Notes: a model not told the origin generated them from the sequence alone. A DNA stretch of 64,000 nt from Bacteroidota bacterium (GCA_018267915.1 JAFDXN010000025.1:310001-374000), one strand, 5' to 3'. Counted from the stretch's first letter, positions 23,790 through 33,959 are shown. Program-made: numbers and translations.

Positions 23790-24575
23790 TTAGTTCACTG
23801 TAATGCTTTTCACAATGGCCCTTTCGCGCACGTATGCACAGGTCTTGCTCATTCCTTCTGTATAATATTGTACGTTCCAAGGGCATATTTCTATGTAGCC
23901 CGGACTTGTGGTCGATGTAGCAGAGAGCGCGCTCAGTTCGCTGGCCGGGATAGTGACCGTGCCGATGGTTGCGGCGTAGCGCTTCATGATCGTGGTGTTG
24001 CCTGTGATGAGCAGTACATAAACCGAATCGGCATGAGGCGTTGTACTTGCCGTGAACGACAAAGTAAGATCGCTGGTGCGCGAAACCGTTTCCGGCACAG
24101 TGCCTGTAAAATCAGGCGCGTAGTTGGTGAGGTTACGTGTTACGGCAGGGAAGTTTGCATTTCCTGAAACAGTCCAGCTCACACCGCTTGAGAAACCAAG
24201 ATCTGAAGGGGTTTGCCCTGCGGTTGCTGTTTTCGTGTATGCGTTGTTGGTGCCCTTGTCCAGGGTGTTATTGTTCACCTTAACCGTACCTGCGTCTATC
24301 ATAGTATTGGTTCCTGCAGCGCTCCAGGGATCCTGGTAAGCTGCAGCTATCCCTATCTCCGTATTCAGGTCTACCGGAATACCCACCTGCGTAGTACTGT
24401 AGGTCATTACCAGGCTTACAAAGGCGCCGTATACACCCGGCACATTAGGTGATGGCGGAGTCGGGGTAGTAGGCGTGGTAGTAACGGGTGTAGTGGGTGT
24501 GGGATCTTCCTTTTTGTTGCAGGAAACGATACTTATTGACAAAGCAGGCACCAGGATGTAGATCAGTTTTTTCAT
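23790..24575 (-). CDS. Lipoprotein, paralogue 1 of three around a two-component system
   Basis: A lipobox (SIVSC) is followed by a Pro/Thr-rich linker (residues about 25-45) and then a beta-rich domain. Its order of features (GAFVSL, a repeated NxxLDKG turn, FTGTVPETVSRTSDLTLSF, DSVYVLLITGNTTI, VRERAIVKSITVN) is shared with the products of 27332-28150 and 28275-29120. Its promoter element TACCTTTG lies at 24629-24636. It sits downstream of the response regulator. The function is unknown. Confidence 0.7.
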   Translation of the reverse strand: MKKLIYILVPALSISIVSCNKKEDPTPTTPVTTTPTTPTPPSPNVPGVYGAFVSLVMTYSTTQVGIPVDLNTEIGIAAAYQDPWSAAGTNTMIDAGTVKVNNNTLDKGTNNAYTKTATAGQTPSDLGFSSGVSWTVSGNANFPAVTRNLTNYAPDFTGTVPETVSRTSDLTLSFTASTTPHADSVYVLLITGNTTIMKRYAATIGTVTIPASELSALSATSTTSPGYIEICPWNVQYYTEGMSKTCAYVRERAIVKSITVN

Positions 24576-24628
24576 GAGCTTGATTTTTTGTGGATGTTAT
24601 CGAAAAAGGGCTTTCGCCTTTCACGACA

Positions 24629-24636
24629 CAAAGGTA
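24629..24636 (-). promoter_or_regulatory. -7 promoter element TACCTTTG
   Basis: Exact TAnnTTTG match 54 bases upstream of the lipoprotein start at 24575, in the gap below the response-regulator gene. It shows that the lipoprotein can be transcribed separately. Confidence 0.6.
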
Positions 24637-24750
24637 CCCGGGCGCGAAGGGGTGGGAAATACAGTAAGAAGGGTATTTTTATCTACGTACTGGCACGGAT
24701 GCGATAACGTGATGAAATGCGGCAATGTGGAGAATGTGACAGAATATACC

Positions 24751-25395
24751 TTAGATGAGGTGCTTCTCCATGGCATATTTGAGGAGGCCGACGATGCTTT
24801 TGTTATTGGTTTTCCGGAGCATGTTCTTGCGATGTGTCTCCACGGTGCGTTCGCTGATAAAAAGGCGCTCGGCTATCTGGGCATTGCTCAGCTCATCGGC
24901 CACCAGCTTTAATATTTCTATTTCGCGCTCGGTGAGCCGCGGCTCTTCGGGCTGTTCCTGCTTTTGCTGACGGCGCACTACCAGGGCGGTTATTTTCTCG
25001 GATACCTCGGAGGAAAAATACATTTTGCCGTTGGCGACAGTGCGAATGGCTTCAAGCAATTCTTTATCGTTCACGTTTTTCAGGAGGTAGCCCGATACTC
25101 CGGCCTCTATCATGTCCATGATATGCCCGGCGTCGTCGTACATCGAAAGGGCTATGACGTTGATGGAGGGATGCGTTTCCTTGATCTTCAGTGTCAGCTC
25201 ATGCCCACCGAGGCCCGGCATGCTGATATCGACCAGGGCAACCTGGGGCCGCGTCGTATTCAGTGCATTGTATAGGTCAAGGCCGTTATCGTACAGCCCT
25301 GCGATCTCTACATCCTTTTGCTTCTGCAGCAGGGCGCGGAGACCATCGAGCAAAATGTGATGATCGTCGGCTACAACTATTTTGATCTTGTCCAT
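24751..25395 (-). CDS. NarL/FixJ-family response regulator
   Basis: The 214-residue regulator has a receiver domain with acidic residues at 10-11 (VVADDH), phosphoacceptor Asp56 (ALVDISMPG) and Lys in GYLLKNV. It ends in a LuxR-type helix-turn-helix (LTEREIEILKLVADELSNAQIAERLFISERTVETHRKNML). It is the natural partner of the histidine kinase encoded immediately upstream on the same strand. A shared operon is likely, with 88 bases between the genes. Confidence 0.95.
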   Translation of the reverse strand: MDKIKIVVADDHHILLDGLRALLQKQKDVEIAGLYDNGLDLYNALNTTRPQVALVDISMPGLGGHELTLKIKETHPSINVIALSMYDDAGHIMDMIEAGVSGYLLKNVNDKELLEAIRTVANGKMYFSSEVSEKITALVVRRQQKQEQPEEPRLTEREIEILKLVADELSNAQIAERLFISERTVETHRKNMLRKTNNKSIVGLLKYAMEKHLI

Positions 25396-25483
25396 TACAC
25401 AGGGCTAACTGTATAAAAATAGTGCAAATTAGTCAGGGGACATACTTGTGTGGCGGTTATTTCACAATTATATAGCCACGGTA

Positions 25484-27262
25484 TCAGGCCGCCTTGCCGG
25501 TACCGAGGGGCACCTCGATGATATAGGTAGTGCCCTTGCCCGGCCTGCTGTCAATTTCCAGGCTGCCATTGATATACGCTACCCGGGCTTCGATATTCTT
25601 TAATCCGAGGCCTCCCCCGGCAGCCATCACCTCCTGTTTGTCAAAGCCTTTACCGTCGTCATACACCATCAGTGTAAGCTCGGTGTCGTGGTTAACAAGC
25701 TCTATATTGATGGTAGTGGCGCCGGCATGTTTAATGGTATTGGCGCTGATCTCCTGCAGGATGCGGTATAGCATGAGGGTCACTTCGGGACTGGTCTGCA
25801 GGCTATCCGCCTCAATGAACTCTGTGGCTACTTTAAGGGCGCCGCCCTGGCTTAGCCTTGCAGCAAGCTCTTCTATGGCAGAGCGGAGGCTCTTGTTGCG
25901 CAGGGAGGGCGGCATCATCTGGTGTGACAGTTGTCGCACTTCCCTGATCGATTCGTCGATCAGGCTGAGCGGATCGGAATCAGCCGGAGGCGGTGGCTGC
26001 AGTTGAACGATATTTCGCCTGGTGGCTGCCAAAAGCTGCCCTACGCCATCGTGTAACTCCCGCGCGATGCGTTGACGTTCCATTTCTTCTGCGTCCATTA
26101 CTGCCTTGGCGCGTAGCTGCTGTTGCCGCAGTATCTCTTCGCGCATCTGGTTTTGCTGCTGTATACGACTACGGTTGTAAATGAGCCAGAAGATCAGGAT
26201 GCCGAGCAGCGCGACGATTGACAGTGCCGCAATCGCTATCCTGTTCCTGTTCAGCTTTAATGCCTGCAGTTTGTTTGCTTCCGTCAGTAACTTGTTTGCA
26301 TGTTCTTTCTTTTCTGTCTCATACCTGGTTTGCAGCTCCTCTATGGCGTTGATACGTTTTTCGTTCAGTATCTGCTCATGCAGTTTTTCATATTCAGCAG
26401 ATGAATTGAAGGCCATTTTATAGTCCCCGATCGCGCCGTAGGCAGTAGCCATCATTTTGTATGTGTTTGCCTCCAGGTCTGTGAAGCTGAGCGCGTGTGA
26501 TTTTTCCGCTGCGTCTTTAAACCAGGATATTGCCTCTTTGGGCTTTTTCTGCGCCAGCAGTAGTTCGCCGATGTTATTAACCGCAAGCGCCTCGCCCATT
26601 CTATCGCCGGTCTTGATCCGCAGTTGACGGCTCAATTGCAGGTAGCCAAGTGCCTCATCGAGGCTGTCGATCTCACTGAGAGCCGATGCGAGGTAATCGA
26701 GACTGTAGCTCATGCCTACGGACTGGTCTATCAGGCGATAGTAATTATAAGCCTTCCTGAAATAGTGGATCGCCGAATCATCCCTTTTTTCATCAAGGAA
26801 CATAACCCCCCTAGTGTTGTAGTCATCGGCTATGGCGGAGGTGTCTTTCAATTTTTCCGCATAGACCAGTGCAGTACTAACGGCGGCATTAGCTTCTGCA
26901 AATTTTTTCTGCTTGGTGTAAAACACAGCTTTTTCTTTATACACCTTTTGCAGGCCTGCCGTATCATGGAGGTCCGCAAATTGCTGTTCAGCGGCTACAT
27001 AATATTTCAAAGCTTCGTCGTGATTGCCTGCCATATAATTAGTATAGCCTAACAGGAAGGCGGTAGCGGCAATATCCCGCTTACTTTTCGCGCTATTAGC
27101 TGTATGGTATGCCGTGTTTGCGAACGCAATGGCCTTTTTGAAATCCTTATTGACGTACGCATTTGCTGAATCCATGAGCTGCGCAGTGGTCTGGCCCACC
27201 GATGGCAGGTGCAGGCACATTGCAAGAACAACAGTTTTTAAATAACCAACACGCACGGGCAT
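25484..27262 (-). CDS. TPR-containing sensor histidine kinase (HisKA_3 type)
   Basis: The 592-residue protein has an N-terminal signal, about 300 residues of periplasmic tetratricopeptide repeats (for example AIHYFRKAYNYYRLID and AISWFKDAAEKS) and one membrane span near residue 345 (IAIAALSIVALLGILIFWLIY). A coiled coil and a HisKA_3 dimerisation domain follow, with the phospho-His in RQRIARELHDGVG. The ATPase domain shows NTIKHAGA, DDGKGFD and GGLGLKNI. It would sense an envelope signal through the repeats and phosphorylate the adjacent NarL-type regulator. Confidence 0.95.
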   Translation of the reverse strand: MPVRVGYLKTVVLAMCLHLPSVGQTTAQLMDSANAYVNKDFKKAIAFANTAYHTANSAKSKRDIAATAFLLGYTNYMAGNHDEALKYYVAAEQQFADLHDTAGLQKVYKEKAVFYTKQKKFAEANAAVSTALVYAEKLKDTSAIADDYNTRGVMFLDEKRDDSAIHYFRKAYNYYRLIDQSVGMSYSLDYLASALSEIDSLDEALGYLQLSRQLRIKTGDRMGEALAVNNIGELLLAQKKPKEAISWFKDAAEKSHALSFTDLEANTYKMMATAYGAIGDYKMAFNSSAEYEKLHEQILNEKRINAIEELQTRYETEKKEHANKLLTEANKLQALKLNRNRIAIAALSIVALLGILIFWLIYNRSRIQQQNQMREEILRQQQLRAKAVMDAEEMERQRIARELHDGVGQLLAATRRNIVQLQPPPPADSDPLSLIDESIREVRQLSHQMMPPSLRNKSLRSAIEELAARLSQGGALKVATEFIEADSLQTSPEVTLMLYRILQEISANTIKHAGATTINIELVNHDTELTLMVYDDGKGFDKQEVMAAGGGLGLKNIEARVAYINGSLEIDSRPGKGTTYIIEVPLGTGKAA

Positions 27263-27331
27263 GAACGAACGACAGAAAAATACATAAAAAAGGCCAATGT
27301 CTGATTGGCCTTGTAGTTCATACTTTGGAGA

Positions 27332-28150
27332 TTATTTTAAAACTACATTCTTAGTAATCTCACGCTGGGTAACGAAGGCGAATTGTTTGCCCTCAAAAGT
27401 TTGAATAGTGTCTTTATACACTACCACATCGACCAAAACACCATAGCATACATGGTTCTCAAATGTAAAGTAGCTGTTCTGCATACTGCTTAGCTGTTGC
27501 GCACTTATTATGGCATTGCCGGAGCCTTTAGGGCTAACGGTGTTGCTGCGTGCAATAGTGCTGCCGCCGCGCATAATAAAATAGGCTGAATCGGCACCAA
27601 GGGCAATGTTGGAACCCAGGTATAGGGTCAGACCATTGGCTTTAACTACCTGCGCCGGCACGGTGCCTGCGAAGTACGGTAGCGAACCCATAGTGTTTTG
27701 CGACACCTCCGGGACATTTGCACTTCGGGTCACTTCCCAGTGATTCAGCCAGGCATCTCTCCATGCACTCTCCGTAAAGTAGATATTGCCTTTCTTGTCG
27801 ATGGGCGTATTGTTGATCGAAACGGCCTTCGCATCCGCATAGCCAGTACCATCGGGCCCGCAAAAGAAGGCTTCCTGCCAGGCCTGGTAACCATTGTAAG
27901 GCTGGCCCGAAGTGTCTTTTAAATTAAATTCAAAACCCGTGGACATCAGTATGCCCCATACATTGCTGAGCGGCGCAGCCAGCTCGTTGCCGCCGGTATT
28001 GGCGCCCATTAAAGACTGCGCACGCGAGCCATCGGTGGCCGGTATATACATAATTGGGCTAATGGGATCCGGGTCCTTTTTCTTTTTGCACGATGTAAAG
28101 GCTTGAGCCATGGACAGGAATAACAGCGTTGCGGCGGCGAGTTTCTTCAT
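27332..28150 (-). CDS. Lipoprotein, paralogue 2 of three around a two-component system
   Basis: The 272-residue product has a lipobox (AFTSC) followed by KKKKDPDPISP and then a domain shared with the products of 28275-29120 and 23790-24575. Shared points include SNVWGILMSTGFEF, AVSINNTPIDKKGNIYF, FAGTVPAQVVKANGLTLYL, DSAYFIMRGGST and FVTQREITKNVVLK. The two upstream paralogues are nearer to each other than to the first. It lies directly upstream of the histidine kinase gene on the same strand. Confidence 0.7.
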   Translation of the reverse strand: MKKLAAATLLFLSMAQAFTSCKKKKDPDPISPIMYIPATDGSRAQSLMGANTGGNELAAPLSNVWGILMSTGFEFNLKDTSGQPYNGYQAWQEAFFCGPDGTGYADAKAVSINNTPIDKKGNIYFTESAWRDAWLNHWEVTRSANVPEVSQNTMGSLPYFAGTVPAQVVKANGLTLYLGSNIALGADSAYFIMRGGSTIARSNTVSPKGSGNAIISAQQLSSMQNSYFTFENHVCYGVLVDVVVYKDTIQTFEGKQFAFVTQREITKNVVLK

Positions 28151-28274
28151 CGAAAATTGTGTTTGATTCTATACGGGAGGGGGTTGTAAAAATAATGCAA
28201 AAAAATAAAAGCGGCGCCCGGCGGCTGTATTGTTTACAATTTAATGGCTAGCCATAAGCACTGGAAATCCGTTT

Positions 28275-29120
28275 TTAATGAAAAACGACTTTGCCTAATA
28301 TTTCCCTTTCGTTCACGAAGACGTAACGTTTGCCGTTAATGGTCTGAAAGTTATGATTGAACAGCACGATCTTTAAGATACCGCCCCAAAGCACGCTGTG
28401 TGGCGGCAGGCCGAAGAAAAGGTTCTGAGCCCCTTGTAAGCGCTGGGCTGCAATAACTGCGGTGCCTCCGTTTCCGCTCACGACCGCGCTTTCCAATTTT
28501 GCCTGGTCACTTATTATAACTACATATCCCGAGTCGGCGCCGGAGCAGTTCGATACATTGAATGAAAACCTGAAATTGCTTTGCCTTGAAATGCTGTCGG
28601 GAAGAGTTCCTGTAAATGTTGGGAACGTGCCCGTTGCGCTTGCGGTCATGATTGTCGCCTGGTTGCTATCCAGCACCTGCCAGGTATTGACGGCATTTTC
28701 ATCCCACAGCCTTGTAGAATCGGCGATCAAAAACGGAGCAAACCAATAGTTCTGCAGCAGCGAATTATTCAGCGAGACGGCAGCGACAGTGTGATAAAAA
28801 TCCTGGTAAGCTGTAAAGTTGGCCTCTTCCCAGCTTAGATCTATGCCTGCAGCATTACCGGCTGTATCTGTTGCCGTACCGCTGAGCCTGTCAACTATAA
28901 AAGCACCCCACGCATTGTCAACATATGGGTAGTATTGTGCTGTAGTAATTGCATGTGTCATCATCATGTATGATATCAGCGGATGATGGCCATGGGGTAT
29001 ATAGACCTGGGGCGTGCTACGTACTTCTGTTTTTTCCTTGCGACAGGAGGTGGCAGTAATAAGTGCGAACAGGCACATAGCGAGGTGGCCGCGGTAAAGC
29101 ATAGAAGTACTTTTTTGCAT
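28275..29120 (-). CDS. Lipoprotein, paralogue 3 of three around a two-component system
   Basis: The 281-residue product has a lipobox (ITATSC), then a domain whose landmarks match the previous paralogue: DNAWGAFIVDRL, AAVSLNNSLLQN, TFTGTLPDSISRQSNFRFSF, DSGYVVIISDQAKL and FVNEREILGKVVFH. The conserved ending (VxxREIxxKVV) and the central TGT(L/V)P motif define the family. An in-frame Met at residue 7 or 15 could be the true start. It is the first of the minus-strand series before mfd. Confidence 0.7.
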   Translation of the reverse strand: MQKSTSMLYRGHLAMCLFALITATSCRKEKTEVRSTPQVYIPHGHHPLISYMMMTHAITTAQYYPYVDNAWGAFIVDRLSGTATDTAGNAAGIDLSWEEANFTAYQDFYHTVAAVSLNNSLLQNYWFAPFLIADSTRLWDENAVNTWQVLDSNQATIMTASATGTFPTFTGTLPDSISRQSNFRFSFNVSNCSGADSGYVVIISDQAKLESAVVSGNGGTAVIAAQRLQGAQNLFFGLPPHSVLWGGILKIVLFNHNFQTINGKRYVFVNEREILGKVVFH

Positions 29121-29156
29121 ATAAAACGTGCGTGGAAAAAAAATATTGTGCTTTGA

Positions 29157-32100
29157 TCAGCTTTGGGCAGCGAGCATACCCTGCAAAAATAAATGCACAT
29201 CGCCCATGTTCTTCACCTTATCCACCACCAGCATGAAGTTTTTACCCACCTGCTTGAGGCGTGCATTTTTGGTGCGTTTCTGAATGTAGTCGAGTATATG
29301 ATTGAAAGTTGCGGACTCGAAATAAGGTGAATCTGGATTGCTTACGAAGTAGAGGCGCATCTGCTCGTTCTTCAGTATCAGCTTTTCAAAGCCCAACTCG
29401 CAGGCTATGCGGCGACAGCGCAGTGTGGTAAATAGATCCTCGACCTGCGAGGGTATGGGCCCGAAGCGGTCTTTGAGCTCTTCTGAAAACATTTCCAGCT
29501 CTTCATCGTTCTCAATATTATCGAGCTGTGTGTAGAGCGAAAGGCGCTCGGTGATGTTCTCTACATAACTGTCGGGTATCAGTATTTCCAGGTCGGTATC
29601 TATAGTGCAGTCACTGACAAAATCCTTTTTGCGTTCCATCTCTTCCTGGAATACTTCTTTAAAGTCGGAGGTCTTTAGTTCGCGCATGGCTTCGGCAAGT
29701 ATCTTCTGGTACATCTCGAAACCGATCTCTGTGATGAAACCACTTTGCTCGCCACCTAATAAATTACCGGCGCCGCGGATATCGAGATCGCGCATGGCTA
29801 TCTGGAAACCGCTGCCCAGCTCATTGAACTGCTCCAGCGTTTGCAGCCGCTTGCGGCTATCGTCGGGCAGGGTGCTCATAGGTGGTGCGAAGAGATAGCA
29901 AAAGGCTTTTCGGTTGCTCCGGCCCACCCTGCCCCTGAGCTGGTGCAGATCGCTAAGGCCAAACTGATGGGCATTGTTGATCATAATGGTGTTGGCATTG
30001 GGTATATCCACGCCACTCTCCACTATATTGGTACAGCAGAGCACATCATATTCCTTAGTGATGAACTTCAAGAGCGCCTCTTCCAGCTTGTGACCTTCCA
30101 TCTGTCCATGGGCCATGCCTATCTCCAAATCCGGACACAGGTTACGTAGCAGTGTTACCATTTCAGGCAAGCTCTGCACACGGTTATGCACAAAATATAC
30201 CTGTCCGCCGCGCTCCGTTTCAAAATAGATGGCATCGCGGATGGCGTATTCATCAAAGACCATTACCTCGGTCTGCACGGGCTGCCTGTTGGGCGGCGGT
30301 GTATTGATAATGCTGAGATCGCGCGCGCTCATGAGCGAGAATTGCAGCGTGCGGGGTATAGGCGTGGCAGTCAATGTCAGCGTGTCGACGTTAGCTTTTA
30401 GCTCGCGTAACTTTTCTTTCGCCGATACACCGAATTTCTGTTCTTCGTCTATTACCAGCAGGCCCAGGTCTTTGAATTTAACATCCTTGCCCAGCAATGC
30501 ATGCGTGCCTATAATGATATCGATCTTGCCCTCCTCCAGTCGCTTTAAGGTCTCCTTCTTCTCTTTTGCCGACTTGAAGCGATTAATGTAATCGACATTG
30601 GCGGGGAAGTCTTTCAACCTTTCTTTGAAGGTCTGGTAGTGCTGGTAGGCCAGGATGGTGGTAGGCACCAGCACCGCAGCCTGCTTGTTATCGCCAACGG
30701 CCTTGAAAGCGGCCCGAATGCCAACCTCCGTTTTACCAAAGCCCACATCGCCGCATACCAGCCTGTCCATGGGCGATGGCGATTCCATATCGCGCTTCAC
30801 GTCGGCAGTGGCCTTGGCCTGGTCGGGGGTATCTTCATAAAAGAACGATGCTTCCAATTCCGTTTGCAGGTAGCTATCCGGTGCATGTGCAAAGCCTTGC
30901 GAGGCTTTACGTTTAGCGTAGAGCTTTATCAGGTCGGCAGCTATGTCTTTTACTTGTTTTTTGGTCTTGTTCTTCAGCTTCTCCCAAGCATCGCTGCCCA
31001 GCTTGTTCACACGTGGCGGGCTCCCTTCCTTGCCTGTGTACTTGCTGATCTTGTGCAGGGAGTTGATGTTCACATAGAGTACGTCATTGTCGCGGTACAG
31101 TATGCGTATGGCCTCCTGCATATTACCATTCACCTCTATCTTCTGCAGGCCGCTGTACACGCCCACTCCGTGATCGATGTGGGTTACGTAATCGCCGGGC
31201 TGCAGCTCGCGGAGGGCGCGCAGGGTAAGTGCTTTGCCCTTGCTGTATGCCTGCTTAACCTTGTATTTATGATAGCGCTGAAATACCTGGTGATCGGTAT
31301 AGCAAAGTACTTTCTTGTCATGATCTATAAAGCCCTTGCTAATGGCAGTGGGTATGGACACGAACTGTATCTGCGCGTTCAGGTCTTCGAAGATGCTGCG
31401 CAGGCGCTCGGTTTGTTTCGGGTTCTCCGCAAAGATGTAAGGCACATATTGATGGGCACCACGCTTTTGCAGGTCATCTATCAGCATGTTGAACTGTCGG
31501 TTGAATACCGGCTGCTCTTCTGTAGCAAACTGTATCTGCGCCGTTATCTCATCGCCTGTTATACGCTCCAGCGAGTGGTTGTACCACTCTATCATATGCC
31601 TGCTGAGTAGTTTGCTCCGCCATTCGGCCGCACGTTCGAAGTCGGCATGTGTCAGCTCCTTCAGCCACTCTTCTTCATGATCTACTGCCACCTGGCCCAG
31701 CTCCACTTTTTCCGGCAGTTCCGTTTCCAGCTTCACCAGGCGACCAACTGTGAAGTCAAAATCCTTCGCCCATATCACCGTGTTTTCGGGCAGGTAATCG
31801 AGCAGGGATATTTTTTCGTTAGTGTCAAATTTGGTCTCAATGTTGGGCAGGATGTTCACTCCCAGCAGTTTGCGCTCCGATAGCTGTGTTTCCGGATTAA
31901 AGATGCGGATGCTATCCACCTCGTTGCCGAAGAGCTCGATGCGGTAGGGGTGCTCGTTACCGAAAGAATAGATATCGAGTATGCCGCCGCGCATAGCAAA
32001 CTGCCCGGGCTCGTACACAAAATCCTCGCGACGGAAACCAAGGCTTACGAACTTAGCCATCAGCTCGTCGACGTTAAGATTTTCGCCGACTTTGATGTGG

Positions 32101-32537
32101 ATCATATTGCCGGTGAGGGCCGTTGGGTTCACTACTTTTTCAAAGAGCGCTTCCGGATAAGTGACCAGCACTTTCTTATGCACGTTCTTTCCGCTGAATC
32201 GGCTGAGCGCTTCGGTGCGTAGCATTACGTGGCTGCTATTCAGCTCGTTGAAGTGGCCGCTGCGCTTAAACGAATCTGGGAAGAAGCTGATATCAAGCGC
32301 TCCGGTGAGGTGCTCAAGGTCGTTATGAAAATAGGCTGCCTCTTCGCGGTCGTTAACGATAAAGACGTGGTTATAGTCGGAGAGCTGCCAGACGGCCGTT
32401 GCAATAAAGTTGATGGAAGAGCCGCGCAGGTTGTCGAGATAGACCCTCAGCTTCCTGTCGGGCAATGAGATGCCGGCCGCTATTTGTTTTAAGCGGACAT
32501 CATTCTCATACAAGCCCAGCAGCACCTGCAAATTCAT
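29157..32537 (-). CDS. mfd: Transcription-repair coupling factor
   Basis: Mfd displaces stalled RNA polymerase and recruits the UvrABC nucleotide-excision machinery. The 1126-residue product has the UvrB-like N-terminal part, the polymerase-interaction domain (PGDYVTHIDHGVGVYSGL), Walker A GDVGFGKTEVG near residue 597, the DEEQ box in LLVIDEEQKFG, TLTATPIPRTL and the GRVGRS motif VI. A C-terminal TRCF domain follows. Length is normal. Confidence 0.98.
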   Translation of the reverse strand: MNLQVLLGLYENDVRLKQIAAGISLPDRKLRVYLDNLRGSSINFIATAVWQLSDYNHVFIVNDREEAAYFHNDLEHLTGALDISFFPDSFKRSGHFNELNSSHVMLRTEALSRFSGKNVHKKVLVTYPEALFEKVVNPTALTGNMIHIKVGENLNVDELMAKFVSLGFRREDFVYEPGQFAMRGGILDIYSFGNEHPYRIELFGNEVDSIRIFNPETQLSERKLLGVNILPNIETKFDTNEKISLLDYLPENTVIWAKDFDFTVGRLVKLETELPEKVELGQVAVDHEEEWLKELTHADFERAAEWRSKLLSRHMIEWYNHSLERITGDEITAQIQFATEEQPVFNRQFNMLIDDLQKRGAHQYVPYIFAENPKQTERLRSIFEDLNAQIQFVSIPTAISKGFIDHDKKVLCYTDHQVFQRYHKYKVKQAYSKGKALTLRALRELQPGDYVTHIDHGVGVYSGLQKIEVNGNMQEAIRILYRDNDVLYVNINSLHKISKYTGKEGSPPRVNKLGSDAWEKLKNKTKKQVKDIAADLIKLYAKRKASQGFAHAPDSYLQTELEASFFYEDTPDQAKATADVKRDMESPSPMDRLVCGDVGFGKTEVGIRAAFKAVGDNKQAAVLVPTTILAYQHYQTFKERLKDFPANVDYINRFKSAKEKKETLKRLEEGKIDIIIGTHALLGKDVKFKDLGLLVIDEEQKFGVSAKEKLRELKANVDTLTLTATPIPRTLQFSLMSARDLSIINTPPPNRQPVQTEVMVFDEYAIRDAIYFETERGGQVYFVHNRVQSLPEMVTLLRNLCPDLEIGMAHGQMEGHKLEEALLKFITKEYDVLCCTNIVESGVDIPNANTIMINNAHQFGLSDLHQLRGRVGRSNRKAFCYLFAPPMSTLPDDSRKRLQTLEQFNELGSGFQIAMRDLDIRGAGNLLGGEQSGFITEIGFEMYQKILAEAMRELKTSDFKEVFQEEMERKKDFVSDCTIDTDLEILIPDSYVENITERLSLYTQLDNIENDEELEMFSEELKDRFGPIPSQVEDLFTTLRCRRIACELGFEKLILKNEQMRLYFVSNPDSPYFESATFNHILDYIQKRTKNARLKQVGKNFMLVVDKVKNMGDVHLFLQGMLAAQS

Positions 32538-32594
32538 GCGTGGCGAATTTACTGAAATAGAATTATTTTTTCACGCATGCAGCAATCTTATAAT

Positions 32595-32602
32595 TACCTT
32601 TG
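32595..32602 (+). promoter_or_regulatory. -7 promoter element TACCTTTG of the M43 protease gene
   Basis: It matches TAnnTTTG and would start transcription near 32608, which rules out the in-frame start codons upstream and supports the ATG at 32625. Confidence 0.55.
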
Positions 32603-32624
32603 TATGCTATTCGTCAAAATTTCT

Positions 32625-33959
32625 ATGAACATCGCCGTTCGCGCTCTTTTTATCGCTTTTGCAATTTCTAATCTAATCGTTGCTGCGCATGCTCAAGATG
32701 AATGCGGTCAAGAATATCTGCGACATGAACTTTTCAATAAAAATCCAGAAAGCTATAATCTGCTTTTAAAACAAATAAACGCTTATCCCTTAGTGTCAAA
32801 CTTGAAGCGCAAACATGAAATTGTCGAAAGCCCAATACCAGTAATTTTTCATGTTTTACTAAATGAACAACAATTTGAAAGTCTAGGAGAAACTATAGGA
32901 CTAAGAAATTTTATTAATTCTGCTATGAACGTCATTAATAAGGATTTTAATGGTGAAAACGCCGATAGCAGCCTCATACCTACAGCATTTAAGTCCCAAA
33001 TGTCTTCTATCGGGATTAGATTTGCGTTGGCACGTGTTTCTCCAAACGGTAATTCTTGTTCTGGTTACGAAATCAAAATAATTGATTCTCCTGGTTATTC
33101 AGCGGCTGGGCAATACGGATCAGGAATTGCATTTAGCGACTGCAAATATTCTGCCATTGGTGGCTTGGATATTTGGGATCCATCCAGTTATTTAAATGTA
33201 TGGATAGTCAATACTTTAGGAACTAATATTCTAGCGATTACAATCTCTCCCCTAGTTGCCTCCATTTACCAGCCAACTCTCCAAAATGAGATTGGTGTTG
33301 TAATGCACTATAAAATTCTTGGCCTTCGTGACACAAGTCAGCCGCATATCTACGGCAGAGAAAAAGGCAGAGTGTTAACCCATGAACTTGGTCATTTTTT
33401 TGAAATTTCGCACACTTGGGGCGACGACAATGGGCTTTGCCCCGATAACGGAGGAGTTGATGATGGTATTGAAGACACTCCTCCTGAGTCAAATGCAATC
33501 TTCGGTTGCCCTATTTTTCCAGTTTTTGATCAATGTTCCTCTAGTTTTCCAGGCATAATGTTTATGAACTTCATGGATTATAGCGATGACAATTGTAGAT
33601 ACATGTTTACAAAAAAGCAGGGGGAAAAAATGTTATCGTGCATCCAGCCATTCGGCGAATCGTTCTCATTAGTTTCTCATCCCGAACTTATAGACTCAAG
33701 CAATAATAAATCAGATGTAAGTATTTATAGAATATTTCCTAATCCATCTCATGCTGAAGAAATAAAGATTCTCTTTTCTCGGGTGCCGACAGAATTACGC
33801 TATATTAAAATCTACAACGCTTTAGGTCAGGTCGTATATTATTTAGATACAAAGAACCAAGCCAAGGGATTCTACAAAGTAATTTTCCATGCGCCGGGGA
33901 TATACACTGTAGAATGCGGTTTAACGCAGCCCTCTTTCCAAAAAGTTATCATATTTTGA
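32625..33959 (+). CDS. M43 (pappalysin-like) metalloprotease with T9SS type A domain
   Basis: The 444-residue product has a signal peptide (ending AAHAQ), a propeptide-like region starting SPIPVIFHVL, and the zinc site HELGHFFEISHTWG (extended HExxHxxGxxH motif). The Met-turn is NFMDYSDD, and DDGIEDTP and CPDNGG are usual for M43B proteins of Bacteroidota. The C-terminus is a short type A sorting domain (YRIFPNPSH). The gene and its neighbours up to about 35.2 kb are more AT-rich than the flanks. The start is set by the promoter at 32595. Confidence 0.9.
   Translation: MNIAVRALFIAFAISNLIVAAHAQDECGQEYLRHELFNKNPESYNLLLKQINAYPLVSNLKRKHEIVESPIPVIFHVLLNEQQFESLGETIGLRNFINSAMNVINKDFNGENADSSLIPTAFKSQMSSIGIRFALARVSPNGNSCSGYEIKIIDSPGYSAAGQYGSGIAFSDCKYSAIGGLDIWDPSSYLNVWIVNTLGTNILAITISPLVASIYQPTLQNEIGVVMHYKILGLRDTSQPHIYGREKGRVLTHELGHFFEISHTWGDDNGLCPDNGGVDDGIEDTPPESNAIFGCPIFPVFDQCSSSFPGIMFMNFMDYSDDNCRYMFTKKQGEKMLSCIQPFGESFSLVSHPELIDSSNNKSDVSIYRIFPNPSHAEEIKILFSRVPTELRYIKIYNALGQVVYYLDTKNQAKGFYKVIFHAPGIYTVECGLTQPSFQKVIIF

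Noticed and set aside
30639..31610. Long plus-strand reading frame opposite mfd (323 codons)
   Set aside because: It lies wholly antisense within mfd, has no plausible start context and its composition reflects the complementary codons of mfd.
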